From: Salinivibrio sharmensis
Lineage (GTDB): Bacteria > Pseudomonadota > Gammaproteobacteria > Enterobacterales > Vibrionaceae
Reading direction: 5' to 3'
Length of the DNA stretch: 64,000 nucleotides
Assembly (NCBI RefSeq): GCF_001995985.1
Contig: NZ_MUFC01000001.1
Location: 282,029 to 346,028, forward strand
Under the pieces are notes generated by a model. It was given only the letters and a program-made list of their open reading frames with translations. It searched no databases and was not told the origin of the DNA. Below are positions 18,228 through 27,496 of this stretch, one piece after another (position 1 is the first letter of the stretch; every line of letters starts with the position of its first letter). The translations under genes and the position numbers were made by a program.

Positions 18228-20669
18228 TTAACGCCGTTGCGGGTCAATCAGTTTGCGCAACATCGAGGCGACCGTGACAAACACCAGCGCTACCGCCAAC
18301 ATCGGCAACACCGCCCAAAGCTCTGGGTGAAGGCGTACCTCCATTTCAAAGCCCCATTTCAGCAGGCCAACCATCGCCGCTTCTGCGCCCAGCACTGCCA
18401 TCAGGCCAGACACAAAGGCCATCACGCCGTACTCGCTCCACAAGGTGCGCTGAATACGGGTGCGGCTCGCGCCCAAGGTGCGATAGAGGTTTATCTCCTG
18501 CTGACGCTCGCTCAGGCTGATACGCAGCAAGGTGAGCAGCAGTAATAAGCCGCTGATCACCGCCAGCCCTGCCAACACCGAAAGCGACAAGCCAATTTGA
18601 CGCAAAATCGATTGAATACGGCTGCTCATGGTACGCAAATCAAGCAGCGTGACGGTCGGATACTCCCGCGCCAAGCGATTGAGCAGCGGCGTTTGCGATT
18701 CATCGAGCCTGAAGCTCACCAGCCAGTTGGCGGGTTTGTCGGCAAGCGTCTCGCGGTCGAAAATAAAATAGAAGTTAGGCCGCATATTGCGCCACTCTAC
18801 CTCACGAATCGAGTTCACCGTGGCAGTAAAGTCTTGGCCGGTCACGCTAAAGGTCAGGCTGTCGCCTATCTCAATCTCCAAGCGCTCGGCAATGTCGGCC
18901 TCCACCGATACACCATTCTCAGTTGGCCAGTCTCCGGCAATCACCTCATTGTGCGACGGCAAACTGTCTCGCCAGGTAAAATTAAGCTCGCGGCGCAAGG
19001 CCTCATCCGCTTCATCACGCTCGGCTTCATCGGTGGGGATCTGGTAACGCTCACCGTTTTTGCCCACCAGCCGGCCACGCACGATTGGGTAGGCATCAGA
19101 GCGCATCAAGCTGGCGTCGTCGAGTTCACCCACATAGTCTTGCTGCTCACTCGGGGCGATATTCAGCGCAAACACATTGGGCGCATCGGGCGGCAGCATC
19201 CGTCCCCAATCAGCGAGCAAATCGGTGCGCAGCAGCCAGATGATCGCCAAGAGCATAAAGGAGATCGCCAGCGCCCCTAACTGCACGCTGCTAGCCAGTT
19301 TATTGCGGGTAATTCGGCTTAAGGCGAGCTTGACCGACGGCGCGCGCACCCGTGATTTCACCAACCTAAGCAGCCCTAACCCTGCCAGCGCCAGCAAGGC
19401 GATCATTACCGCCATCGCCCCCAGCACTGTCCATAGCAAGGTGTTGTCAAACGCCCACAGTGCAAGTGCTCCCACCGGTATCGCAATCAAAACAGCCGCG
19501 GTGCCGCGACGGCGACGCCCACGAGCCGCCTGCGATTGCACGGCCGCTAACGCGGGCGCATCCAGCAATTTAAGCAGCGGCACACCCAAGGCAGGCAGCG
19601 CCACCAAAAGCGCGACGCCGGGCGCAAGCACCCAAGGCACCCAGCCATAGCTTGGCAGCGGCGAGGGCAGCACATCGGTCAGCGGTAAGCGCAATAGTAC
19701 TTCGAGGGTGTACCCCGCAGCCAAGCCCACGGCGGTGGCAAGGACAAACAATAAGGTTAACTGCCGAGCCAACCAGCGCCGCACCCATTGTTGGCTGGCA
19801 CCTAAGCTTTTTAGCATCGCCACCAAATCGGCGCGGCTTTTAGCATAGTGCTGACAGGTTAGGGTTAAGGTGGCCGCAGCCATCACAATCACCAGCACCA
19901 CGGTTAACGACAGGTACTGGCGACTGCGATCCAGCATATCACCGGTGCGATCGGAGGTGTTTTCATCCATCCAGCGCTCGCCATCTTGCAACGTGTAGCT
20001 GGCTTTAGCCGCGCTTAGGCTGGGCTCGTCACCGGTTAAAAAGTAGCGATAACGCACCCGACTGCCTTCGCGTACCACGCCAGCGGCAGGCACATCGGCT
20101 CGATGCATCATCACCGCAGGCATTTGGCTAAAGGGGTTAAACGACAGCTCCGGCTCGGCGGCTAAGGTGCCGCTGACGTTGAGGTCGAGGTTACCAATCG
20201 AGACGCTGTCGCCGGGTTTGACATCCAGCAAACTAAACACCCGCTCGGAGAGCCATAGCTCACCGGGTTGAATGCGTCGGTCACCGCCAATCGCTTGACC
20301 GTTTTGCTCCAACACCAAGTCGCCGCGTAGCGGATACAGGCTATCCACCGCTTTCACACTCACCAGTTGCATGTTTTGCTCGCTGAACGCCATGGTGCCA
20401 AAGCGGGTTTGGGCAGATACCGTGGCACCGGCTTGTTTAAACGCCTCAATTTGTTCGGTGTTAAGCGCCTGACGAGTACGCAGCACGGTATCGGCGGCAA
20501 TCAGATTGCGCCCTTGCTGGGTGAGCACGTTTTCAATGCGATCGGCCAATGCCGACAGCGCAAACACACAGGTGATGATCAGTGCCAGCGCCACCGCCAC
20601 TGGCCAAATTTGCCCGTGTAACAGTTCACGCCACGCCCAGCGATTGAGTAGTCCGTTTTTACTCGCCAT
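18228..20669 (-). CDS. ybbP: FtsX-like ABC permease YbbP
   Basis: A large 813-residue permease with an N-terminal helix, a periplasmic MacB-like domain (about residues 45-245), and two clusters of FtsX-type helices (about 245-480 and 690-805) separated by a second periplasmic part. It pairs with the ATPase YbbA, whose stop overlaps its start by 11 bases. The YbbA/YbbP complex is thought to export or extract lipophilic compounds, working with the esterase TesA encoded next door. Substrate here unknown. The last gene on this strand. Confidence 0.9.
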   Translation of the reverse strand: MASKNGLLNRWAWRELLHGQIWPVAVALALIITCVFALSALADRIENVLTQQGRNLIAADTVLRTRQALNTEQIEAFKQAGATVSAQTRFGTMAFSEQNMQLVSVKAVDSLYPLRGDLVLEQNGQAIGGDRRIQPGELWLSERVFSLLDVKPGDSVSIGNLDLNVSGTLAAEPELSFNPFSQMPAVMMHRADVPAAGVVREGSRVRYRYFLTGDEPSLSAAKASYTLQDGERWMDENTSDRTGDMLDRSRQYLSLTVVLVIVMAAATLTLTCQHYAKSRADLVAMLKSLGASQQWVRRWLARQLTLLFVLATAVGLAAGYTLEVLLRLPLTDVLPSPLPSYGWVPWVLAPGVALLVALPALGVPLLKLLDAPALAAVQSQAARGRRRRGTAAVLIAIPVGALALWAFDNTLLWTVLGAMAVMIALLALAGLGLLRLVKSRVRAPSVKLALSRITRNKLASSVQLGALAISFMLLAIIWLLRTDLLADWGRMLPPDAPNVFALNIAPSEQQDYVGELDDASLMRSDAYPIVRGRLVGKNGERYQIPTDEAERDEADEALRRELNFTWRDSLPSHNEVIAGDWPTENGVSVEADIAERLEIEIGDSLTFSVTGQDFTATVNSIREVEWRNMRPNFYFIFDRETLADKPANWLVSFRLDESQTPLLNRLAREYPTVTLLDLRTMSSRIQSILRQIGLSLSVLAGLAVISGLLLLLTLLRISLSERQQEINLYRTLGASRTRIQRTLWSEYGVMAFVSGLMAVLGAEAAMVGLLKWGFEMEVRLHPELWAVLPMLAVALVFVTVASMLRKLIDPQRR

Positions 20670-21345
20670 TCACTCGCTCCTGTAGTTTGCCGCTGTCCAT
20701 CATCAAGGTACGCTGACAACGCTTTGCCAGCGCTGGATCGTGGGTGACCAATACCAAGGTGGTGCCATGCTTTTCGTTCAGTTCAAACAATAAATCGATG
20801 ATGGTCGCCGCGGTTTTTTGGTCAAGGTTGCCGGTGGGCTCATCGGCAAACAGCACTTGTGGGCGGATAATAAAGGCACGCGCCAAGGCCACCCGTTGTT
20901 GCTCCCCGCCAGAGAGCTGTGAAGGTAAGTGTGTTTCCCGTCCTTGCAAGCCCACCGAGGCCAGCAGTTGCTTGGCGCGGGTTTCATCTTCTTCCTCACC
21001 GCGAATGGTCAGCGGCAGCATCACGTTCTCAAGCGCGTTCAGTGACGGCACCAGTAAAAAGCTTTGGAACACAAACCCCACCGATTCAGCCCGCAGCGCC
21101 GCGCGCGCATCTTCATCCAAGGTGGAAAGCTTGTGGCCGAGCAGATCGACCTCGCCTTCACTGGGCGTATCTAGTCCTGCAAGCAAGGTCATTAAGGTGG
21201 ATTTTCCTGCGCCGGACACGCCCATCAATGCAATCGACTCGCCTGCCTCGATTTGTAGCGAGACATCCTGCAGAATGGTAAGCGGCTGTTCGCGTGTCAC
21301 GACATGTTTTGCAATTTTTTCGGCTCGAATAACAGGAGAGGCCAT
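20659..21345 (-). CDS. ybbA: ABC exporter ATPase YbbA
   Basis: A 228-residue MacB/LolD-type ATPase: Walker A MGVSGAGKSTLM, signature LSGGEQQRVALARA, Walker B VLFADEPTGNLD. I chose the ATG at 21345 (MASPVIRAEK) over 21354 because AAGGA lies about nine bases before it. This start codon lies inside the same CATG that starts tesA on the other strand, so the two coding regions overlap by two bases. Partner of YbbP. Confidence 0.92.
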   Translation of the reverse strand: MASPVIRAEKIAKHVVTREQPLTILQDVSLQIEAGESIALMGVSGAGKSTLMTLLAGLDTPSEGEVDLLGHKLSTLDEDARAALRAESVGFVFQSFLLVPSLNALENVMLPLTIRGEEEDETRAKQLLASVGLQGRETHLPSQLSGGEQQRVALARAFIIRPQVLFADEPTGNLDQKTAATIIDLLFELNEKHGTTLVLVTHDPALAKRCQRTLMMDSGKLQERVNGE

Positions 21346-21958
21346 GTTACGCATCCTTACTTTGTTGTGTTTTTTGTGGGTGAGCAGTGCCAGTGCACAA
21401 ACGCTCCTTGTCCTTGGTGACAGCTTAAGCGCTGGCTACCAAATGGCGGCTGAACAAGCCTGGCCTGCCAAGCTGCCGCGCGCGCTCAACGACCATGATG
21501 TCGAGGTTGAGGTGATTAACGCCAGTATTTCCGGTGACACCACCGCCAATGGCCTGCAGCGTCTGCCGCAATTATTAGAACGCCACCAGCCCGAATGGGT
21601 GCTGATTGAACTCGGCGGCAATGATGGCCTACGCGGTTGGCCATTTAACCGTATACGAGACAACCTTAAGCAATTGATCACTCAAACCCGCGCAGCCGAT
21701 GCCACGCCGTTGTTGGTGCAAATTCAAATCCCGCCTAATTATGGTCAGCGCTATGCACAAGGATTTGCTGATATTTATCCTACACTGGCAGAGCAAACAC
21801 AAACCCCATTACTGCCCTTTTTTATGGAGACTGTGATCCAAAAGCCTGAATGGATGCGTGACGATGGCATTCACCCGATGCCGGCCGCACAAGCTTGGAT
21901 TGCCGATTTTATGGCGGAAAAGCTTGCACCTTATTTGTCTGATGCGACTCAATCATGA
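21344..21958 (+). CDS. tesA: Multifunctional acyl-CoA thioesterase I/protease I/lysophospholipase L1
   Basis: A periplasmic SGNH/GDSL hydrolase of 204 residues. A signal peptide ends in SSASA (about residue 18). Block I is LGDSLSAGYQ (catalytic Ser), block II includes ISGDTTANG, block III ELGGNDGLRG, and block V DGIHPMP (catalytic Asp/His). The start is at 21344, with AGGAGAG just upstream; a far longer upstream extension in this frame is only the antisense shadow of ybbA. It precedes ybbO. The E. coli neighbourhood is the same. Confidence 0.94.
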   Translation: MLRILTLLCFLWVSSASAQTLLVLGDSLSAGYQMAAEQAWPAKLPRALNDHDVEVEVINASISGDTTANGLQRLPQLLERHQPEWVLIELGGNDGLRGWPFNRIRDNLKQLITQTRAADATPLLVQIQIPPNYGQRYAQGFADIYPTLAEQTQTPLLPFFMETVIQKPEWMRDDGIHPMPAAQAWIADFMAEKLAPYLSDATQS

Positions 21959-21969
21959 ACGGGGATCTT

Positions 21970-22815
21970 ATGGACGCTGCCTCACCGCTCAATAACGCCA
22001 TTTTAATCACCGGCTGCTCCACCGGCATCGGCTATGCTTGCGCCAAAGCCTTGCATAAGCAAGGGCACACGGTGATCGCCAGTTGTCGAAAGCCAGACGA
22101 TGTCAGCCAGTTACAGCAAGAAGGCTTAACCTGTATCCAATTGGATGTATCAGACACGGCCAGCATCAACCAAGCAGTCGAAGCGGTCGAGCAAATGACA
22201 GGTGGCAAACTCTTTGCAGTGTTTAATAACGGTGCTTATGGCCAACCCGGCGCGCTGGAAGATTTGCCCACAGAGGCCTTACGCGCTCAGTTTGAGACCA
22301 ATGTGTTTGGCTGGCACCATTTAACCCAAGCCTTATTGCCGATGCTGCTTAATTACGGCGAAGGACGCATTGTGCAAAACAGCTCGGTGCTGGGCATCGT
22401 GGCATTGAAGTATCGCGGCGCCTATAACGCCAGCAAGTTTGCCCTCGAAGGCTGGACCGATACTTTGCGTTTAGAGCTGAGCGACACACCGATTAAGGTG
22501 AGCTTGATTGAGCCTGGCCCAATTGAAACGGCATTTCGTGCCAATGCGCTCAGCGCCTTTAAACACTGGGTCGACCCCAATAAAAGCCGTCATCAACAGG
22601 CCTACCAAGCCCAACTTGACCGCCTCGCGGCGGACGAAGGCGGCAACAAATATACCCTGCCCGCCGACGCGCTTGTCGCACCATTGACGCATGCCTTGTT
22701 CTCGCCTCGCCCCAAGATACGTTATCGAGTCACTCAGCCCACGGTGTGGATGGCGGTTCTAAAACGCGTGTTACCCAGCCGCTGGCTGGATCGGGTCTTG
22801 CTCAAAGGCGGTTGA
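21970..22815 (+). CDS. ybbO: SDR family oxidoreductase YbbO
   Basis: A short-chain dehydrogenase of 281 residues, related to E. coli YbbO, an NADP+-dependent aldehyde reductase. The cofactor loop is ITGCSTGIGYACAKAL, the catalytic Ser is in QNSSVLG, and the Tyr/Lys pair is YNASK. The usual NNAG is NNGAYG here. The ATG at 21970 has GGGG five bases ahead. An in-frame ATG at 21955 overlaps the tesA stop and is possible. The C-terminal VLKRVLPSRWLDRVL is typical of the YbbO group. Confidence 0.88.
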   Translation: MDAASPLNNAILITGCSTGIGYACAKALHKQGHTVIASCRKPDDVSQLQQEGLTCIQLDVSDTASINQAVEAVEQMTGGKLFAVFNNGAYGQPGALEDLPTEALRAQFETNVFGWHHLTQALLPMLLNYGEGRIVQNSSVLGIVALKYRGAYNASKFALEGWTDTLRLELSDTPIKVSLIEPGPIETAFRANALSAFKHWVDPNKSRHQQAYQAQLDRLAADEGGNKYTLPADALVAPLTHALFSPRPKIRYRVTQPTVWMAVLKRVLPSRWLDRVLLKGG

Positions 22816-22979
22816 TGCAACAGCGAAAAAAACGCCAAAAAAGCGTGGTTGCTGTCGCATTTGTCATACGCTTGTCATAGACGAGCGCTAATCTGTCCGT
22901 CACCGGTGGAAAACGTCCTTTAGAACACTATCCACCAATAACGCAACACCCTCGATAACAATCATAAAGGAGCCGGCTG

Positions 22980-23045
22980 ATGACCTTACATCAATTGAAC
23001 TGGCTCTGCTTGAGCGTCGCTTTGTGCGTGGTGCTCGTGTTGTAA
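22980..23045 (+). CDS. Putative 21-residue hydrophobic small protein
   Basis: A free-standing small reading frame, ATG 22980 to TAA 23043-23045, encoding a peptide that begins MTLHQLNWLCLSVAL and ends in CVVLVL. A strong AAAGGAG ribosome site sits just upstream and an intrinsic terminator follows 47 bases past the stop. So this looks like its own transcription unit between ybbO and ybbN. The peptide is almost entirely a single membrane-spanning segment with two Cys. I do not recognise it. It could be a small inner-membrane protein, a leader peptide, or the remains of one. Confidence 0.5.
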   Translation: MTLHQLNWLCLSVALCVVLVL

Positions 23046-23091
23046 CTCGCACTTGCTTTGTAATGACTTCGCTTGCAGACCGACGAAACAG

Positions 23092-23112
23092 GCCACCCTT
23101 GGGTGGCTTTTT
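23092..23112 (+). terminator. Intrinsic terminator after the small ORF
   Basis: Stem GCCACCC with GGGTGGC (about 23092-23098 and 23101-23107), a 2-base loop, then five T. It separates the small gene from ybbN. Confidence 0.85.
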
Positions 23113-23247
23113 CGTGCCTGTTACGTTTCGCCCCTTTTCGCCTTTCGGTACTATCCGCCATCACTCGCCCAAATACACGCCCAGTTGCTTGAATTTCTGC
23201 ACGTTTGCCCCCACCCTTAAGGAAAATCCACTTGGTCAGGATCCATG

Positions 23248-24102
23248 ATGAACGCAAACTATATCGTCGAATTAACCGAGCATAATTTTCAGCAGATTCT
23301 AGAGTCGTCGTCTCGCACGCCCGTATTGGTGTACTTCTGGGCGAACATGATGCCTGAAAGCGTGGAGCTTAAGCCCACGGTTGAACAAATTGCTCACGAC
23401 AGCCATGGCAGCTTTACGCTGGCAACTATCGACTGTGAAGCGCAGCAGCTGATTGCCGCGCAGTTTGGCGTGCGAGCGCTGCCAACCTTGGCGCTGTTTA
23501 AAGACGGTCAACCTGTGGATGGTCTTGCCGGCCCGCAAAATGAAGAGACCGTGCGCGAGATGCTCAATAAGCATTTGCCCAGCCCAGAAGATCAAGCGTT
23601 TGAGCAAGCCCGTCAGCTCATGGCCGAAGGCAATTACACCGATGCCTTGGTGATTTTAAAGCCACTGGAAACCAGCCACGGCGATAAAGGCGAGTATAAG
23701 CTGGCGATGGCTGAATGCTTGGTCGAGACTCATCAGTTTGATGCGGCGCAAGCGCTGCTCGATACCGTGCTGATGCAAGACCAAGACGCGACCTACAAAA
23801 GTTTGGTGGCAAAAATTGAGCTGCATAACCAAGCGATTGATGCCCCTGAAATTCGCCGTCTGCAGGCCCAACTCGAAGAGAACCCAGACGACGCCAACGT
23901 CGCCTATGAATTGGCGGTGCAATTTAATCAGATTAATCGCAGTGAAGAGGCGCTGGAGTTACTGATGAACATTCTTCGCCGCGATATGAATCATGCCGAG
24001 GGTGAAGCCAAGAAAACCCTGATGGATATTCTTACCGCACTCGGCCAAGGCAATGAAGTGGCGTCGCGTTATCGTCGTCAGCTCTACTCACTGCTTTACT
24101 AA
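23248..24102 (+). CDS. ybbN: Thioredoxin-like co-chaperone YbbN (CnoX)
   Basis: A thioredoxin fold (about residues 1-110) followed by TPR-like helices to residue 284. YbbN/CnoX works with GroEL and DnaK and shields clients under oxidative stress. The position of the thioredoxin CxxC reads FWANMMPESVELKP, without any Cys; E. coli keeps one there (SQHC). So this copy cannot do thiol chemistry at that site. The second of two adjacent ATGs (23248) is six bases from the AGGA site; the first (23245) is nearer. Next to cueR, as in enterics. Confidence 0.88.
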   Translation: MNANYIVELTEHNFQQILESSSRTPVLVYFWANMMPESVELKPTVEQIAHDSHGSFTLATIDCEAQQLIAAQFGVRALPTLALFKDGQPVDGLAGPQNEETVREMLNKHLPSPEDQAFEQARQLMAEGNYTDALVILKPLETSHGDKGEYKLAMAECLVETHQFDAAQALLDTVLMQDQDATYKSLVAKIELHNQAIDAPEIRRLQAQLEENPDDANVAYELAVQFNQINRSEEALELLMNILRRDMNHAEGEAKKTLMDILTALGQGNEVASRYRRQLYSLLY

Positions 24103-24105
24103 CGG

Positions 24106-24567
24106 TTAGTTTGTCAGGGGCGATTCAGTCTCTGACGCGCAACAACTTGAGGAGCTGGTGTCTAATTCACCTAGCTCACTGTCACCGCGCAGTGCTTCGA
24201 TGATCGGGCACTGCGCGTCTCCATCACCGGGACACGCTTGGGTGAGCGCTTGAAGGGTGGTTTTCATCGCCGCCAGTTCTGCGATTTTCTCATCAATTTC
24301 TACCAGTTTACTTTCGGCGCGCGCTTTGACATCGGCACTGCGTAAAGACGGATCGCGCGATAACGCCAACAAATCCGCACTTTCTTCCAAGGTAAACCCC
24401 ACCAATCGTGCACGGCGGATCATTTGCAGCTCATTGATATGCTGCTCGCGATAATCGCGATAGCCGTTCTCCGCTCGATGCGGTGGCGTGATCAGCCCTT
24501 TCTGCTCATAAAAGCGAATGGTTTTGCTGGTTAAGCCGGTTTTTTCTGCCACTTGTTGAATTTTCAT
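24106..24567 (-). CDS. cueR: Copper-responsive MerR-family regulator CueR
   Basis: A 153-residue MerR-family activator: helix-turn-helix with wing at residues 1-70 (VAEKTGLTSKTIRFYEQKGL), a long dimerisation helix, then the CPGDGDAQCP metal loop that binds Cu(I) in CueR. The C-terminal tail has an extra CC pair, as in E. coli. It is transcribed away from copA, with its target promoter in the shared 103-base gap. Confidence 0.92.
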   Translation of the reverse strand: MKIQQVAEKTGLTSKTIRFYEQKGLITPPHRAENGYRDYREQHINELQMIRRARLVGFTLEESADLLALSRDPSLRSADVKARAESKLVEIDEKIAELAAMKTTLQALTQACPGDGDAQCPIIEALRGDSELGELDTSSSSCCASETESPLTN

Positions 24568-24576
24568 TTCACTCGC

Positions 24577-24607
24577 TTGACCTTCCAGTAGCTATAAGGT
24601 TTACAGT
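24577..24607 (+). promoter_or_regulatory. copA promoter with CueR operator
   Basis: The -35 TTGACC (24577-24582) and -10 TACAGT (24602-24607) are separated by 19 bases, the over-long spacing typical of MerR-type promoters. The dyad ACCTT (24580-24584)/AAGGT (24596-24600) is centred in the spacer, as in the E. coli copA promoter. CueR bound to Cu(I) would twist it into an active form. Confidence 0.85.
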
Positions 24608-24670
24608 TTAGCCTAACTGAAGTTGCGACAATCGCCAACATCGAATGACGTCAGGCGATAAGGAGAGGCA

Positions 24671-27484
24671 ATGACCACCACCGACACTAACATCACCTAC
24701 TACACACTGCCGCTGAGTGGCTTAAGCTGCCAAGGCTGTGTGAAAAAAGTGACAAAAGCGCTTGATGATATCGACGGGGTTCGCATTGAGGACATTGACA
24801 CCCAGTCAGTGTCATTAGAAGCCCTGGGTGAGAGCACTGAGTACCCGCTACGCCAAGCGGTTACCGCGATTGAAGCGCTCGGCTATCAGGTCGGCTACCG
24901 TCACTACTTCACCTTAAGCGGGCTAAACTGCGGCCGTTGTGTGGCCAAAGTCGAAGCAACGCTGGACGAGCAGCCCACGGTGTTTTCTCATTCGGTGAGT
25001 AAAACAGAGGCGCACGTCCACACCAGCTTAACTGCTGATACGTTGATTAAAATGGTTGATCAGCTCGGCTATCAGGCTGAGCTTGCCACCAACGATGACC
25101 AAAGCGCTCATACTGACCATGACGCAACCTCAGACATGGACAGTGATAAAGAGTCAGACGCCGAGCTCAGTGACAGTTCACACAACCGCTCCGCCGCTTC
25201 TGGCTCTGAACAAGCGCATTCATCCAGCGATGACACCGCAAAAACTACCAACCAGACGACCCGTCAGCAATACGTATTATCGGGAATGACCTGCGCTAGC
25301 TGTGTAAGCAGTGTCGAAAACGCGATCAACAGCGTTGATGGTGTGGCCAATGTAAGTGTGAATCTGGCCGAGCGCAGTGCGATTGTAAAAGGCAACGCCG
25401 CACCTGACTCCATCGTTGAGGCCGTGGAAAACGCTGGCTATGGCGCAGAGAAAGTCGAGGATGACAATGATCGTCGCGAGCGCCAGCAGCACCAACAAGC
25501 CGCCGAGTTAAAAAACTTTAAACGCAGCACGATCGCTGGCTTGGGCCTGGGTGGCCCGATAATGGCTTGGGGGATATTGGGTGGCAGCATGACCATTCAA
25601 TCCACCCAGGATCAGTGGGCGTGGGGCGCGGTGGCCATCCTTACCCTCTTGCTGCTCGCCACCGGGGGCCGTCATTTCTTCGCCAATGCCTGGCAAGCAC
25701 TGAAGCACAAACGTGCCACCATGGATACCTTGGTAGCGCTAGGGACAGGCGCGGCATGGCTCTACTCTACTGCGGTGGTACTCGCCCCTGCCCTGTTCCC
25801 CGAGCAGGCTCGTCATGTGTACTTTGAAGCCTCAGCGATGATCATTGGTTTAATCAGCTTAGGCCACGCGATAGAAGCGCGTGCGCGTGCCAATACCTCC
25901 AAAGCGCTTGATCAGCTACTTGATTTGCAGCCGCCCACGGCGCTGGTTATCGAGAACGGCCAGGAGACGGAGCGCCCGCTTGATGAAATTAAACAAGGGA
26001 TGACGCTACGGGTAAAACCGGGGGCGAAAGTGCCGGTAGATGGCGAAGTGGTCGATGGCAACAGCTATATCGATGAGTCGATGCTCACGGGTGAACCCGT
26101 GCCGGTCAGCAAACAACAGGGAGACACCCTGCACGCCGGGACAGTCAACCAAAAAGGGAGCTTGACGTTTAAAGCCACCGGCGTCGGTAGCGATACCATG
26201 CTGGCGCGTATTATCGATTTGGTGCGCGAAGCTCAAAGCAGTAAACCCGAGCTGGCCAAGCTTGCCGACCGCATTTCCGCGGTGTTTGTACCGATCGTGG
26301 TCGCCATTGCGTTGGTCACAGCGGCTATCTGGTATGTTGTCGGCCCCGAGCCGTCGGTCAGCTACATGCTAGTCACCGCCACCACGGTGCTAATTATCGC
26401 GTGTCCATGTGCGCTTGGCCTCGCCACGCCTTTATCGGTCACCGCGGCGGTCGGTCGCGCTGCCGAAGTCGGGGTATTAATTCGTGATGCGGATGCGCTA
26501 CAAACCGCGGCCAAACTCCACACCTTGGTCTTTGATAAAACCGGGACATTGACACGCGGCCAGCCGGAAGTGACCAATGTAAAAGCGATTAACGACGACC
26601 AAGCGCGCTTGATGGCGATCGCCGCCTCGCTGGAGCAACACTCCGAGCACCCGCTGGCACAGGCCATTGTTAATTATGCCAAGGCACAGGATCTGTCGCT
26701 GCCAACGTCAAACGACTTTAACAGCGAATCTGGCAAAGGGATCCAGGCGCAGATTGATGGTACGCGTTACTTCATTGGCAACCAAGCCTGGATGGACGCA
26801 CAAGGGATCGAGACTTCCTCCCATAAAAGTGACATTGATGCCATGACTCAGCGTGGCGAGACCGCTATCTATCTTGCCAATGCAGACAGTGTGCAAGCGC
26901 TGATTGGCGTCAGTGACCCCATTCGTGACGATGCGATTGACGCTGTGGCTAACCTGCAATCGCAAGGCCTCGAAGTGATCATGCTCTCTGGTGATCACCC
27001 TGATACGGCCAATGCCATTGGTCGTCAGCTAGGGATTGATCACGTGATTGCTGGGGTGCTACCCGATGAGAAATCGGAACAAATTCAACAGCTGCAACAG
27101 CAAGGCAAGCGCGTCGCTATGGTTGGTGATGGCATTAATGACGCCCCGGCACTCGCACAAGCCGATGTGGGTGTCGCTATGGGCAGTGGCAGTGACATTG
27201 CCATAGAAAGTGCGCAAATCACTCTGATGCACCAGCACCTGGGGGCATTGGCTAACGCGATTGCTTTGTCTCAAGCCGCCGTGCGCAATATGAAGCAGAA
27301 CCTCTTTGGTGCCTTTATTTATAACACCTTAGGGATCCCAGTCGCGGCCGGTATCCTTTATCCATTCACTGGCATGTTGCTCAGCCCAGTAATCGCAGGG
27401 GGCGCGATGGCGCTATCTTCGATTACGGTTGTCACCAACGCCAATCGACTACGTTTTTTCAAAATAAAATCAAACAATAAGTAA
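24671..27484 (+). CDS. copA: Copper-exporting P1B-type ATPase CopA
   Basis: A 937-residue Cu(I) efflux ATPase. Three N-terminal metal-binding domains have CxxC motifs: SCQGC (about residue 20), NCGRC (about 87) and TCASC (about 207). An acidic, Ser- and His-rich linker lies between the second and third (about residues 145-195). Then come eight predicted helices with the CPCALGLATP ion motif (about 577), the phosphorylated DKTGTLT (about 623), SEHPLAQA with the HP motif, and GDGINDAPAL. Three binding domains is one more than in E. coli CopA. It is followed by a DUF411 gene after 12 bases, and transcribed under the CueR promoter. Confidence 0.95.
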   Translation: MTTTDTNITYYTLPLSGLSCQGCVKKVTKALDDIDGVRIEDIDTQSVSLEALGESTEYPLRQAVTAIEALGYQVGYRHYFTLSGLNCGRCVAKVEATLDEQPTVFSHSVSKTEAHVHTSLTADTLIKMVDQLGYQAELATNDDQSAHTDHDATSDMDSDKESDAELSDSSHNRSAASGSEQAHSSSDDTAKTTNQTTRQQYVLSGMTCASCVSSVENAINSVDGVANVSVNLAERSAIVKGNAAPDSIVEAVENAGYGAEKVEDDNDRRERQQHQQAAELKNFKRSTIAGLGLGGPIMAWGILGGSMTIQSTQDQWAWGAVAILTLLLLATGGRHFFANAWQALKHKRATMDTLVALGTGAAWLYSTAVVLAPALFPEQARHVYFEASAMIIGLISLGHAIEARARANTSKALDQLLDLQPPTALVIENGQETERPLDEIKQGMTLRVKPGAKVPVDGEVVDGNSYIDESMLTGEPVPVSKQQGDTLHAGTVNQKGSLTFKATGVGSDTMLARIIDLVREAQSSKPELAKLADRISAVFVPIVVAIALVTAAIWYVVGPEPSVSYMLVTATTVLIIACPCALGLATPLSVTAAVGRAAEVGVLIRDADALQTAAKLHTLVFDKTGTLTRGQPEVTNVKAINDDQARLMAIAASLEQHSEHPLAQAIVNYAKAQDLSLPTSNDFNSESGKGIQAQIDGTRYFIGNQAWMDAQGIETSSHKSDIDAMTQRGETAIYLANADSVQALIGVSDPIRDDAIDAVANLQSQGLEVIMLSGDHPDTANAIGRQLGIDHVIAGVLPDEKSEQIQQLQQQGKRVAMVGDGINDAPALAQADVGVAMGSGSDIAIESAQITLMHQHLGALANAIALSQAAVRNMKQNLFGAFIYNTLGIPVAAGILYPFTGMLLSPVIAGGAMALSSITVVTNANRLRFFKIKSNNK

Positions 27485-27496
27485 CAAGGAGCGAGA

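Noticed and set aside
18597-19280. 227-codon open frame on the plus strand inside ybbP
   Set aside because: Shadow of a GC-rich membrane gene; no ribosome site or recognisable domain.
20744-21343. Long open frame on the plus strand leading into tesA
   Set aside because: It is antisense to ybbA, whose ATPase motifs are complete; the real tesA start has a ribosome site and signal peptide at 21344.
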